From Conchocele bisecta (lineage: Eukaryota > Mollusca > Bivalvia > Lucinida > Thyasiridae), in contig CM055280.1 in assembly GCA_029237695.1 (NCBI GenBank), positions 30,609,102 to 30,673,101 on the forward strand: a DNA stretch of 64,000 nucleotides, read 5' to 3'. Both the position numbers and the translations under genes were made by a program. Every line of letters starts with the position of its first letter. Positions within the stretch are counted from its first letter, which is position 1. Shown piece by piece: positions 19,581 through 32,119 of the stretch. A model generated the notes under the pieces. It did no database searches. It was not told where the DNA came from and saw only the letters and a list, made by a program, of their open reading frames with translations.

Positions 19581-20825
19581 ATTGATTATGCTATCTAAGG
19601 CTATACGTAGAAACATTACTGACGTACATATAAGCCAGAGAACATTACTAATGGTTTCGAAGATATTTGCATCGAAAGCGCATTAAGATTGGTTTATTTC
19701 GTAATAAGATCAATACCTGAGCGAACGTGACGAAATAAAAACTCATACTGTCTGTGTACCTTTGGCAAATACATCAAGGTTAAATTTAATTCCGCTGACA
19801 AGGTCGACGCAAAATAACATTAAAAGAAACGGGACACATTTCGCAAGACTTATATTGCACTCTATCCAATTGTATTATAAGCACTTACAAAGGTGAACAT
19901 GTCTGTACACGTACTAATCGTCAGACGAAATGGGAAAGGGCAGCGATCACAAAGCGGGAATCGTAAATAGATAGCATTGAATATAATATTCGTACCTGTT
20001 TTGTTTGGTGACTCATTTCGACTTTCATTCGTTCATTGGTTGATTAAGGCGAGCCCACAAACTCTTCCTGATATAATTGTATGAACATAATAATGATTTA
20101 TAGCACCAATTGTCGTCAGCAAATATTGAAGTGTTCGCGTATTTGGTTTCAGTTTAATGTTGTGCATGTTTTATTGGCTTTCTCTTTGATTCGCCTACAG
20201 ACACGACATTGAAAGAGTGCAAAGTGCACATACATGTTTTGAAATGCACACGACTGAATCATAGTGGAGTCTCTCTAAATCAGTAGCCGATTTCACGATT
20301 TCACTTACCAAGTTAAGTACATGTATACTTTGATGGAGTAATCATTTATTTTTCCAAAATGCATTACATGTATTTCATATATAACTAGCGACTTTATATA
20401 TTTGATGATTAAAAGCGTGCAGAATTATTATACTGAAATTATTACATTGTCACAGTCAAATTGGCTGTGATAATGTAATACATTCAGTGTAATAAATATT
20501 AATTTAAGTGTATTTAGCAAGATAAGTATACTTTGCAATTTTGGTGAAATATGCTACAGACATATTGTATTACATGATAGTTGTGACAAAGTGGTATTTG
20601 CAAATTTTCGTTTCAAGGCAGCTCAAAATAATGTCCCCTTTTTCAATATGATCGTTAATACAACATATAAATGGTGTGGTATGTTATAATTTGATGACAC
20701 GAGAAATAATTGATAAAATTACCTGATTCGTGGGGAGGTTACCTACATGTAAGACATTTGCTATTACAAACTGTAGTATGTGAGTTTATGATAATATTAA
20801 TATCTCTCAACCACAACATAGCGAG
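19581..20825. other. Non-coding stretch
   Basis: No gene recognised. A small inverted repeat TCACAGTCAAATTGGCTGTGA lies at about 20448-20471. Confidence 0.4.
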
Positions 20826-21031
20826 GTATGAAAGTCAACACCCTCCTGGTCACACCCATGTATCCTGATATCGATCTATATTGTTTGTTCTAAGTATGAC
20901 GGGTGTTTCCTTAATGGAATGGCGAACGGCGCAGATCCTGATCAGACTGTGCGGATGCACAGGCTGATCTGAATCTACACTGGACACAAACACACATACA
21001 ATGTAAGCCACATTTCTTCAGTCACAGCCAC
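20826..21031. mobile_element. TIR repeat, GACTGGAGA family (copy 3, diverged)
   Basis: Ends with TTTCTTCAGTCACAGCCACA and contains GCAGATCCTGATCAGACTGT and GGCTGATCTGAATCTACACT; the left end is poorly preserved. Confidence 0.6.
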
Positions 21032-21147
21032 AGATATCAATGGGTATTGTATGAAAAACATGTTCTGTTATATGATGGGCAAATATAATATATTCCATAT
21101 TTCGGTATATGACGACTATATACGACAGGTATGTTCCTGTTACTAGC

Positions 21148-21375
21148 AAATGTGGCTTATGGCACTTCTGGCCAGACAAGCCATCAATCAGCTAGCGAAC
21201 TCCTACAGCCTGATAATGATCTCTACTATTTGTTAAACGTATGACAAGTTGTTTCGCTGAGTGACTGCCTGGATGTCGAACAGTGCAGACACTGTTCAGA
21301 TTGCGCGGTAGCGCAGGCTGGTCAGGGTCTACATTGGACGCAATGGCCACAAGCTCGATTTCTCCAGTCACAGCC
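21148..21375. mobile_element. TIR repeat, GACTGGAGA family (copy 4, diverged)
   Basis: Starts near ATGTGGCTTATGGCA and ends TTTCTCCAGTCACAGCCTCA. It lies about 120 bases from copy 3 in the same orientation. Confidence 0.65.
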
Positions 21376-21379
21376 TCAT

Positions 21380-21380
21380 A

Positions 21381-21417
<37 letters not shown>

Positions 21418-21670
21418 CCTTTATTTAACTACTGCTGGTCATAACATATAATAATAATAATAATAATCATTTGTTTAACTCAGGTCATAACGTTATATAT
21501 AATAATAATAATCCTATATTTAACTCCTGCTGGTCATAACGTTATATAATAATACTAATACTAATAATAATAATAATAATCTATATTTAACTCCTGCATG
21601 TCATAGCATTATATAACAATAATAATAATAATAATAATTGTTTATTTAATTCCTGCCGATCATAACAATA
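21380..21670 (-). repeat. Minisatellite of (TAA)n plus TTTAACTCCTGCTGGTCATA
   Basis: Five to six units of about 55 bp, each a run of AATAAT followed by TTATTTAACTCCTGCTGGTCATAACG or a variant. On the minus strand each unit reads GAGTTAAATAAAGGATTATT, like a retroposon tail with a polyadenylation motif, repeated in tandem. Confidence 0.8.
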
Positions 21671-23600
21671 ATAACATAATGTTTATGTAATGTGGATATG
21701 TTTCATATGACGTGCACACGACAAAGGCCAATTATAGTGCACAGTGTCACATTTAAATGAAGATACATGTATGCGGATACAAAGTTAAACTTGGCATTCC
21801 ACATCACACGGACAGACTTTAAAGCTGGGGTCCCATCAATAAGTTACAACACTTTGTAAAATAGGGAGACATTATTTGTTTTCATCAATTCTTTTCTTCA
21901 AAATAAATAGTAGGGGGGCAAGCACTCATAAAATGTATTCTGTTCAAACCGAGAGAGCAAAAGCAACGACTACTTTAAATCAATGCATTATACCATCCTG
22001 AACACGAATACGGTGTCGGTCAATGAAATAAGGTGGGACAAGGTCATTTTTGGGGTCGTCATTGCGTGCACATTGGCCAAATGAGTGCAAAACTCACACT
22101 ATTTTGATAATACATTACATAAAATCCGATAAAGTAGGGTATATTGGTGATGATTGTTTTATGTGGCATAAACAAAGCGATTCGGTTTGCTGGGACGTCT
22201 CTGTCGTTGAGAGTATCAGCATTTCAAGATGACCGCCAAGCATCAATATTTAGCCTGAAATGTGTACATATTTGATGAATTCAAACAAATAGGCACTTGG
22301 ATTTTGATCGGACGGACGCAGATGTGTTCAGACTAGTAGTTCGTTGATAATACACTTGGTGATGATCGAATTAGGTTACACTCGTTGCAAAGACCGAATT
22401 TTAAAATAAATGTACTGTTTGTTTTAAATATATTGTATGTTATGTTATTTCAATCACATTAGAATTAATTATAATCAAGATAGAACATGTCATGAAAACA
22501 ATTCATGTAAAATACAACACTCATCAAATAGTATTTATTACAGTTTCTGTTTCCGTGTCTATCCATACATCTATGAGTGGATATACCCATATACATACAT
22601 TTAAATTACACTGCACTATTTAATAATTGTCCCATATAAGACTGTATAAGGCAGATCAGCATATTCTATTTCAGCAAAACTCTCCGCATGAAGTGCATGT
22701 TTAATCACCGCTGATAAATGGAAATATATTCTTAATTAACATATATTCTGATCAACAAAAGTCCCGTCCCGTGCACTCACTGAAATCAATATTGACAGTG
22801 TCTATGCGTGACACATATATAAAACATATGTTGTCATGATTTAGAGGCCTCAGATCAGGTATGTGTCAATGTTTAGCTTTATACGTTTCGCTTCCAGGTT
22901 AGCTCAAACCCGGTTAGTTGAAAATTCAGTCACAGTAATTGCAGTTTTGCACAGAAAAATGGTTGTTTGGTTGATTTGTGTACATTAGTTATCCATGATT
23001 CGAAATATCCTCAGAGACATATAGGTACAATGATATGCTCTATATATTTAAGCAATGCACTACCTAAATACGTGCATGTTTGGTCTGTTACGATCTTATT
23101 TGTAGACACGGACGATGGAACGTTCTGATATAGTTATATATTAGCGTAGAATAATCAACCATGTTCGTTTGAAACAAAGCAACATATTAATGCATGTAAC
23201 CTATTATATATTATATTACACATATGGTTGTGATAGTACAATACACCGTTATGACACTTATACACATACCATGTAAGGACATTATATGACTACAGCAGAT
23301 ATAATTAAAGTGTATGGTATTCCTCAGAAACAACGCCATTCATAACTGTGATACATATACATGTACATACATATGCATTCAAGATAGACGGCATTATGAC
23401 CACATAATACATTTATATGACTTGTATTAATTATATATACAAAACAATCTCATGAATATCCTCAATATATGTTCCATTATGAACTCACAACATATTGAGC
23501 TCGATCGCATGATAGTTTAATATCCATACATATGTGACTCATAACTACTGAATCATTCAATCCATCCAATTTACGTAGTCTATGCCCACCTGTATATTAC
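21671..23600. other. Non-coding stretch
   Basis: AT-rich, CATGTA-rich DNA. No gene, RNA or transposon recognised over nearly 2 kb. Confidence 0.4.
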
Positions 23601-23929
23601 TACTTGATTATAGGTCATCCAAACGCAATTGTATTGTTAATAAACACAGCATATACCGTTTATGAGCTGAGATGTAATGGCCGGAAAAACACCTTGTATT
23701 CAATTCTTAGATATATAGAGCAATGTGAATATGGCTCACAAATACTGGTTATTAACTTATTCCTACATGTACTTACATGTCCTAGTACATGGCTACATGA
23801 TCTCCAATTATGTTCCATTTCTTTAATATTTTGTCGACCAACAACGCAACAAATGCAAACAACAGAATTATAAAAGTTAATGAAAGTGTAGTTATTTATT
23901 TGTGTTATTCCACACACAATTACTGCACG

Positions 23930-24110
23930 TCTGTGTAAATATTTGGCGGCCATCTTGTATTTATATGCATTTGTCAGTGGTGAATTGTTTTTATAAGTTA
24001 CCTAAACGTACTTCTGTGTATGTAAACGCATAATGTAAGTGGCTAACGCCATATAATAATCAAGTCGGAATATATTTAAGACAAAAGGTTGATACCTGGC
24101 GGCCATATTG
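23930..24110. repeat. Two GGCGGCCAT units of the GCCGCCAT repeat family
   Basis: GGCGGCCATCTTGTATTTAT at about 23945 and GGCGGCCATATTGAAAATCG at about 24098, about 150 bases apart. Relatives occur at 13.7-14.2 and 39-41.7 kb. Confidence 0.5.
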
Positions 24111-24454
24111 AAAATCGCAAAATAGACAACGATTTGAACCACCATAAAGCCGAATCGTTTCACATATATCCTAAGGAAGAATACTCAACAATTTAAACAA
24201 CTTTATCTGATATTTGAAACATGATACGCACGTGCATGTCCATTTAGTGATATTAAATATGTTTTTGAACTCGCTTGACCTCTTTGAACTTAATGACCCC
24301 AAAAGTGACCTTGTCCCACCTAATTTGATTGACCGACACCGGATTCATGTTTATGAAGGTATGATGTATCCATCTAACATAGTCGTTGCTTTTGCTCTCT
24401 TGGGTTTAACAGAAGTCGTTTTTAAGCCACTTCTGTTCAAATTGCCCCTCACTA

Positions 24455-24745
24455 AAACATTAATTTACCATTACCGGACGTGTTAATTGACATTATTGTA
24501 CTTTTCATATCAAACGTGAATTGCCGGTTGTATATCATGGGCGATAACCGTGTTTCCTTGAAATGTTAACGTAAGCAAATATTTATTATCTCTATTTATT
24601 ATTTTGTTTGCAATGATCATACTTTATAGTAAGTATGTGGAGAAAAATATATTCAGGCGACGTATAGCGGGCACTCGTAATGTTTGTAAAGCTGGTGGAA
24701 CAGTTACACAATTGTACACTTATTTAATTCCTATAACCATGATCA
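24455..24745 (+). mobile_element. Truncated interior of a TTAA-flanked MITE
   Basis: Matches the interior of copy 1 (ATCATGGGCGATAACCGTGT and TTATTTAATTCCTATAA blocks), but both AGGTACATGCCC ends are missing. It lies in opposite orientation to the full copy 250 bases on. Confidence 0.65.
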
Positions 24746-24993
24746 CGAAAATGATGTGCTGAACAGCAGGGATCCCAATTTTTATATACCAATTATAGCT
24801 GTTAGTGTGATTGCATTGTGCGTTTATACAGATGAGGTTTACATACCTCATGTACACTGAAATTGTTAAAATATGGTTATTGCTGGCAGTGCGAGTTGTC
24901 GTTTATCTTTGCTATTTGTTTATGTTTGTTGGCTAACTTCTTGTCTCAAACATCAACCAGACCAGCGAGCATCAGGACAGTCGTAGACTAACT

Positions 24994-25427
24994 TTAAAGG
25001 TGCATGCCCACTCAGTAGGCACACACTGTTCTTTATAGGAGTTAAATAAGTGTATAATTGTGTCAATATTCAACGAGTTCTACAAGTTATGAGTGCCCGT
25101 TTACAGATACAATCATTAGTAATATTTAGTGTACAGATAGTGACGCGCGGTGGTATGAGGCTATTTTCATATGCAAATGAGGCATTATATTTTTTAATTA
25201 TTTATACTAATTAAACATTACATAGTAATGTCCGTTAAGATTTTAAGAAAACACGGTTATCGCCCCTGATATCAGTGTAGCAGTTTACGTCTAATATGAA
25301 ATGAATAATAATGCCAATCATTACGTGGGGTAATGGTGAATGAATGTTGGTTTTGCCACAAAAAGTATCAGATGATGTCTCTGATATAAGAACATTTTGT
25401 GCCTACTGAGTGGGCATGTACCTTTAA
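24994..25427 (-). mobile_element. TTAA-flanked MITE (copy 3, inverted)
   Basis: Element 24998-25423 with intact TTAA on both sides; ends AGGTGCATGCCCACTCAGTA and CTACTGAGTGGGCATGTACC. Interior inverted relative to copy 1. Confidence 0.85.
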
Positions 25428-25689
25428 CCTTTTCACCCCTAAGTAACTGGAATGGATTTTGATATGTTAATTTTGCAACCAATAGTCACAAACTGGTTTT
25501 CAGACTAGTCTATTTATGAAAAGGGGACATTTTTATTCTCAAAAATATGAAAATTACTTTCAAAAAGTGCAGATCCTGATGAGACGGCTCGTTATCAGCT
25601 CATCTGGATCTGCACTGTTGACATAAACCGCTCACATGTAAATTATTCAATTAAACTCACGCACTCAATGTTATTTCAGCTAATGCAAA

Positions 25690-26525
25690 TCCATTTATCT
25701 CTATTACAGAGATCCCGTCCGATGCTGTATTTCAACGTTTATTTCTTGCTGAATAGCACAACAATGAGGTTTATTTGTTAACAGAGTAGACAATATCAGA
25801 CTGCATATCTGTGTAGTCTGATCTGTGTTCATACTGATTGCAATAACATTACTAAGTGTGAAAATATGAATCTGCCAAATAGTATAGTCCCAGATCAGAT
25901 TGCGTATATATACATAACACAGCAATTGAGATATGGCGATAGTAAACTCCTTTGCAGAAATATAGCAAATGATAAAACAATACAAACGCTACCAGTCTAT
26001 AGCCTAGGCATATGTTGCATAGTAACAGAAATGTAAGCGAAGTCATGCATCAATGACTGCACAAAATCATGCCCAATATGACACAGTGGTCAGCTATCAA
26101 AATTCCAGTGCTCTACATGTATAGCATGTACATGCATACATTTTTACATCGTTGCAAGCGTCGCTACGCACAGTTTATAACCGGATTACATTGTTTAGTG
26201 TCATAATGGAGCGACGTCGACGTCTGACGGACGAACAACGTTGGCAAATTATTGGTCAACTCAACATTGGCCACCTTCAATCTAATGTTGCTTGTCGGTT
26301 TAGAGTCTCTCAAATCAATATCCATATCCCTCAATTTTTGTGTTATGTTATGTAGAATTATTTGGATCAACACGAGTCGAAATCACTATGTCGACTCCTT
26401 TTCACAACAAGTCATGCTACATTCGCTCCTTTTACAAGCAATAAGGCCCTAAACTACACAGTGTGACTGGATTTCTATAAATAACGTCAATGGGAGATAA
26501 CTAGCTACGATCCCTCATTCTGTGA
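25690..26525 (+). repeat. Dispersed repeat, copy 2, split by an insertion
   Basis: Homologous to 12420-12860, but where that copy runs from CAGATTGCTCAGATATGTAG into GATCTGGATCAACAC, this copy carries about 430 extra bases (about 25915-26345) that include the Tc1-like transposase fragment. Confidence 0.6.
26206..26320 (+). pseudogene. N-terminal fragment of a Tc1/mariner-like transposase
   Basis: From the ATG at 26206 the frame reads MERRRRLTDEQRW then IIGQLN and a NVACRFRVS segment, the helix-turn-helix start typical of Tc1-like transposases (basic start, LTDEQRW, QxNVAxxFxVS). Homology stops after about 35 residues and the frame runs into unrelated sequence; the second HTH and the DDE catalytic domain are absent. 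It lies in a 430-bp insertion inside a dispersed repeat. A truncated or internally deleted element is the likely origin. It has no activity of its own. Confidence 0.6.
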
Positions 26526-26539
26526 GCGTTAATACTCAT

Positions 26540-26800
26540 ATAGCATGTAAAAGAGAGAGGATCTCGTTTCGACGAGTTAGCTATCTCGTTCCCACGACAT
26601 GTCATCTCGTTTCCACGACATAGCATATTGTTCCCACGAGATAGCAATTCGTTCGAAGGAGTTAGCTATCACGTTCCCACGACATATCCTCTCGTTCCCA
26701 TGACATATCATTTTCTTCCCACGAGATACATGTAGCAACTTGTTCGAACGAGTTAGCTATTTCGTTTCCACGAGATGGCATCTCGTTCAAACGACATAAG
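26540..26800. repeat. Array of TTCCCACGACAT / GAACGAGTTAGCTAT units
   Basis: About ten units of 20-25 bp built on TCTCGTTCCCACGACATA, with three GTT(C)GAACGAGTTAGCTAT-type units interspersed. Related in motif to the array at 28590-28865. Units vary in length and sequence. Confidence 0.75.
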
Positions 26801-26914
26801 CAGCCAATAGAATAGCAGATATTACTCCAACATATAAGGTAGTTTAACCTGCCATTATAGCAATGTACATGTAGCTAATATAAAAGCAAAATATGCAAAA
26901 TCAATGTCATTTTA

Positions 26915-28437
26915 GCTCACCTGAGCGAAGCTCATGTGAGCTATTGTTACCGAAATGTGTCCGTCGTCGTCGTCCGTGAACATTTCCAAACGTCTTCTCC
27001 TCGGTAACCATTGGGCCTATTGTCACCAAACTTCATGGTCATGGTCCTTAGGTAGGGGGATTACAAAATTGTTAAAATGACGTCATTACGTAATCCAAGA
27101 TGGCCGCCGTCTAAAAATAGCACAAATTCTTCAAAAATCTTTTTCTCAAGAACAGCTAACCGGATTTCGACGAAACTTGGTAGGAATGATCGATGTACAA
27201 TGCACTTTCAAAGTTATTAAAATGGTGACCCGGGGTCAAAATGGGTGTGGCCCGTGGGGTCAAATTAGGGTCAAATTCTATTTTTGACCGAATATGGTCA
27301 TGTCATATATCACATTGAAGGTATCAATGAGGCGATCACTCTAGTGCATTTTTTGTCGAAATCGGATGGTTATGTCATCCAAAATGGTCGCCGAAAGGTC
27401 AAAAGGTCGTTCTTTTATTAGAGATTTCAAAATTCTTCTTCACATGAACCGCTTGGCTCATGGTAGCCAAACTTAAAATTTATCGTCCATGGGTGAAGCC
27501 TTTTCAGATTTGTTAAAATGGAGGTCATCGCTAATCCAAGATGGCCGCCGTTTAAAAATAGCATAAATTCTTAAAAAATCTTCTTCTCATGAACCGCTAG
27601 CCGGATTTCGACGAAACTTGGTAGGAATGATCCATGTACAATGCTCTTTCATAATTGTTAAAATGATGACCCGGGATCAAAAATGGGCTTGGCCAGAGGA
27701 GTCAAATTGGGGTCAAAATTTATTTTTGACCGAATATGGTCATGTTATATATCAAATCGAAGGTATCAATGAGGCGATCACTCTGGTACATTCTTTGTCG
27801 AAATCGGATTGTTATGTCATCCAAGATGGCCGCCGAAATGTCAAAAGGTCTTTCTTTTATTAGAGATTTCAAAATTCTTCTTCACATGAACCGCTTGGCC
27901 CATGGCAGCCAAACTTCAAAGTTATGGTCTATGGGTGAAGCCTTTTCATATTTGTTAAAATGGAGGTCATCGCTAATCCAAGATGGCCGCCAATTTCGAC
28001 TAAACTTGGTAGAAATGATCGATTTACAATACTCTTTCAAAGTTGTGAAAATGGTGACCCCGGGGTCAAAAATGGGCGTGGCCCGTGGGGTCAAATTTTA
28101 TTTTTGACCGGATATGCTCATGTCATATATCAAATTGAAGGTATCGATGAGGCGATTGCTCTGGTGCAATATTTGTCGGAATCGGATGATAATAACATCC
28201 ATGATGGATTTTCTCAGCAACCACATGACCGATGCAGGCCAAACTTCATAGGAAGTTAGGATCCTTGGGTGAAGCTTTTTCAGATTTGGTAAAATGAGAG
28301 TCATCGCTTAATCCAAGATGACCGCCTTCTAAAAATATTACAATTTTTTTTAAAACACATGAACTCAATGTCACATTCTCCTCTGGTGTTCATGGAGTCA
28401 GGTGAGCGAATTAGGGCCATCATGGCCCTCTTGTTTA
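26915..28437 (+). repeat. 1.5 kb dispersed repeat (TTTTAGCTCACCTGAG ... GCCCTCTTGTTTAAA)
   Basis: It starts TTTTAGCTCACCTGAGCGAA and ends GGCCATCATGGCCCTCTTGT, ends I associate with a very common bivalve repeat. Inside are two full units of about 440 bp and a partial third (marker TTTCGACGAAACTTGGTAGG at about 27165 and 27607, weaker at 27990), each with CGCTAATCCAAGATGGCCGC. Short frames here are not genes. Confidence 0.8.
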
Positions 28438-28589
28438 AACGTGTGCTTCCATTTGTAGCCGTAATCTAGACCGTGTTGGACTAAGAGAAAAGGCTTCCAC
28501 TAAGTGTTTGAAGATTATATCATATTCACAGGTTTGATGAGTCACAACTGATGTACCATGTACCGAATAGTACGTATAATTCTTGTTTT

Positions 28590-28865
28590 TATTAATTCGT
28601 TCCCACGAAATAACAATTCGTTCCCCCAATTTAACAATTCGTTCCCACGAATTCACAATTCGTTGTTCCCACTTGAACGAATTGTTATATCGTGGGAACA
28701 AATTGTTATATCGTGGGAACGAATTGTTAATTCGATGGAACGAATTGTTAAATCGAGGGAAGGAATTGTTACATCGTGGGAACGATTGGTTAATTCGAGG
28801 GAAGGAATTGTTAAGTTGAGGGAACGAATTCAATTGCTATTTCGTGGGAACGAATTAATAAAAAA
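28590..28865. repeat. Facing arrays of TTCCCACGAA units
   Basis: Four units in one orientation (AATTCGTTCCCACGAA) are followed by about eight in the other (TCGTGGGAACGAATTGTTA), so the block folds into a large imperfect palindrome centred near 28675. Both strands stay open through it only because the unit length keeps frame. Confidence 0.85.
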
Positions 28866-28990
28866 AAATCCATGTCCCTGCGGGGCTCCGTAAATACGAG
28901 ATTGTATTGATTAAATATTCCTATGACTGACAAATATTGACACCACCATAATGGTACACGTACATGTAATAATTCATACGGTATGTACGG

Positions 28991-29330
28991 CCGCCTGCGC
29001 TAATCTTGCCAATAATTATTTGTAAATATTTTTCTTACGAAATACCTGAATAGTGTGCTTGAAATAAAGGCTATTGATTGGCTAAGCCTGAGCTAAGCCT
29101 GAGCTAAGCCTGAGCTGAGACACAGCCAATCAACTCCTAGATTGCGAGTTAATATTTCCAATAGATGCTTCGAAAGGTTGACATATAGTTAGTGCTACAG
29201 CTCAGGCACAGCCAATCAACTACCTGATTGTGAGTTGATATTGCCAATAGATGCGTAGAAACGTTGAAATTTTGGCAAGACTGTGGCAGCCTGTGTTAAT
29301 CTTCCCAGACAAGCCTGCACCACATAAGTC
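28991..29330. mobile_element. CGCTAATCTTGCCAATA-family repeat (copy 2, expanded)
   Basis: Starts CGCTAATCTTGCCAATAATT as at 7378. It carries a four-fold GAGCTAAGCCT tandem (about 29090-29120) and two copies of an ACAGCCAATCAACT...GCCAATAGATGC block, so it has grown by internal duplication. Confidence 0.5.
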
Positions 29331-30785
29331 AGTTATGTGGTGAAGGCTTATCAGGGCTGCGATGTTTGTATTCGGAACCGTTTCGGTTATACGTTTGCGG
29401 AGACCATAGCTTGTCTCCTTTTAAGTCTTGATGCCACAACCGCAGAACTGTAGACATGTGTTAGCCTATTTCATACAGGATGCATGTACTAATTCACAGG
29501 TATCTCCGTATACATGAAGATTGTGTCCTGTTTTTTCATTTATCATTGAATATGCATACAGATTGTTACCACTCATTTGAGCCGTCGTCGAGAATGTTTT
29601 AATGCGTGGTTATAACATACATACCCGTGCAGAAAAAAAAGAGGTTTAAACTTTTCTTCAAAGCGGAAAGGGTTATTAAATAAACTACTCTAACATAAGA
29701 AAGATTTTTTACCAGGGTGCTAAGAAAAACAGGTGTCTCATGGCGTTTGTGACCAGTCTAGCCCGAGAGCGGCCTCCACATTCGCACCATATGATCAACA
29801 TCAGGGGGTGAGGGGTGGGGGTGGGGGGGGGGGGTAGTATGTGAATGGTGAGCGGCAGTATTAAGTAGGCGAAAAGGTTTGGCGGTGGAACAAATTGAGT
29901 AAAAAGACGGCCATTTGCCACGAGGTAGGTACATGTTCGTTGTTTTATTCATATTTTAATTTAAAACACAGTGGACTATATCATAGATCTACGAATGCAG
30001 ACACTTTGTTAAAAGATGAAGTGACAGAAAGGGTTTTGTCGTCTCCTCTTGTAAACAAACTATGCCGTTACGAATGTTGCAGACATTTTCGGGTCGATTT
30101 TAATGAAAATACGGTCTGTACCACTGTAGGTAACCAATGTAGCCCACAATTATCCACGATTTAACACTTTTTACGGCATGCCGCCATTCGCATACATCGT
30201 CCGTCAAAACGATGTGTAAGCACTCTAAAGGTTTGGCGGCGGAAATTTTTGTAATTATAAAGGTTTGTGGTAGGTTTGTTTGGCAAATTGTGTGGCAACG
30301 TATTAATTAGTATTATAATTATATATGTTCATAGTTGAGACATTATTGTCATTCTCTTCGTTGCTGATGACCGATGGAGGTATACGCAACTCAGTAGAAA
30401 AGCAATATTTAGCTGAATATTTCGCCTGTGCCCGTGTTGAGAACACTTTCTGAGCCGGTTTGAGTTCATTTTGTTTTAAAATATGTTCCTTAAAGTATTC
30501 ACGCATACAGCACTTCTCCAACACTAAATGGAATTGATTCGCAGTTCGGAATTTCTTGGGGACCTTGCATCGAATGAATGTGGAGTTCATTTATTTGCCA
30601 CGTTGAATACTACCGTTGTACTCGTACCATAGATCGCTATAGTTGTGTTTTCCCCGACGCATTGGCCCTTAGGGTGTATACCTCACTATTTTGAAACATT
30701 TACTGCTTTATCACCATGTATATGTGTATGTCCCATCCCCTATGCGATAGCAAGGGGGCAGATTGAGTTGCTCTTAATGTTTTGT
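29331..30785. other. Non-coding stretch with a G-rich run
   Basis: No gene recognised. A fragment of the GACTGGAGA family (TTTGTGACCAGTCTAGCCC) is at about 29745. A run of G-tracts spans 29805-29836. GGTTTGGCGG(T/C)GGAA occurs at about 29877 and 30230. Confidence 0.4.
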
Positions 30786-30792
30786 ACGTCGT

Positions 30793-30822
30793 CCTTCCGT
30801 CCGTCCGTCCGTCCGTCCGTGT
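30793..30822 (+). repeat. (GTCC)n microsatellite
   Basis: About seven GTCC/TCCG units; the surrounding frame is a microsatellite artefact. Confidence 0.8.
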
Positions 30823-32119
30823 ACATTTACGTCGATAAGTTGAAAAGTGTGTAAACGTTTCGCCATCTTGTAATATCTGCAATATTACTTGAAGGATTGC
30901 TTTAATAGTTGGTCAGTTCATTCACCTGAACATGGGTGACGCAATCGCACCACCAATGACACGACATTCACCTTAAGTTTGTGACCTTGGAATGGTGCTG
31001 AAACACTACTAATATGCCATGGGGGCATATTCATATTTTACAAACATAATATCTTGTTATTCCATAGCTCTGCTATTATGTTTTTATATCCAATGACATG
31101 GCCAAATAAGGAATTGCTTTTAGAAAGTTTCACGCTGTGGTGATCAAATGATGTTAAAATTCGTGATGAAATTCGGTGTCGCTAACACCGACTGACATTT
31201 TGACCGTTCGTTATATACCGTTTATTTAAAAAGGTGAACTGATTATCGTGAAATACTGCACGAGTGATTGGGTCCTTGTGCTATTATTCTAGATAATCAA
31301 CTCACCTGGTTAAAATGAACATGTTCTTACATTTCGAGAGAGGGATAGCATTTACAATATGAGTTCGACTGCAAACAAAATCGCCAACTGTGGAAATCTT
31401 GACACACACACTTGCTTGTCTACAGTCTATGTTAAATGCCTATATGTCTGCCATAGGATGTCGTATTCATGGAAACCGGGGATGACAGCGGGACAAACGT
31501 AGATAATGACAGTACCAGACTCCTAGCTTAAAACATACTCAGTCTCTCTATCGCTCTGCTATCATCATAGCAAACAGTCATACGTATGCACTGGTAGTCT
31601 ATTCATTTAATGTCATAGGGGAAATTGTCAAATTGATGTGGCAGTTCATTTCTTGTTGTCACTACGTTATTATGATAACTTGTTTAGGCAGCTGAAAAAA
31701 AGAACATTTGGCGTTTGTAAGAAGTCTAGAAATGATTATTGGTTCTTATCATAGTTCCATATCAGATTTCACCGATCTTGTCAGCCTCTGAGGTGTTTAG
31801 GGTGACCCAGAATTACCATGCCCAAATTTGTGTTGACACCTACAAAATGGTGGTAGACAGCATGAGACAGGATGATTTACCGTTGACTTACAAATTGTGA
31901 ATAAAAGGATAACCAATGTCAAAGTATGCATACTTACATGTGTATTAGTGGCCTATGAATGTTTTCAGCATGACTGTGAAGTGTTAAACAGATTGGGCTG
32001 TTATTGTGACCAATGTGTATGTTAATGGGGTCTCAGCCTTACCGGATACAGAAAATATAAAATACAGATGAAATAGTAAAACACATCCGTAGAGCTGGGA
32101 TTTTCTATGTTGACCAGAC
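30823..32119. other. Non-coding stretch
   Basis: No gene, RNA or transposon recognised. Confidence 0.4.

Noticed and set aside
23604..23953. Overlapping frames on both strands
   Set aside because: No motif, cysteine/tyrosine content random, adjacent to a repeat array.
26540..26800. Regularly spaced short repeats resembling a CRISPR array
   Set aside because: Units vary in length and sequence, spacers are not unique, no cas genes are present, and the setting is eukaryotic.
27618..28304. Several 80-120-codon frames
   Set aside because: They lie in the 440-bp units of a non-coding dispersed repeat and appear in all frames.
28435..28893. Long open frames on both strands with NNSFPR- and IVISWER-type repeats
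   Set aside because: They arise from a palindromic non-coding unit array whose period keeps frame; composition is not protein-like and both strands are open.
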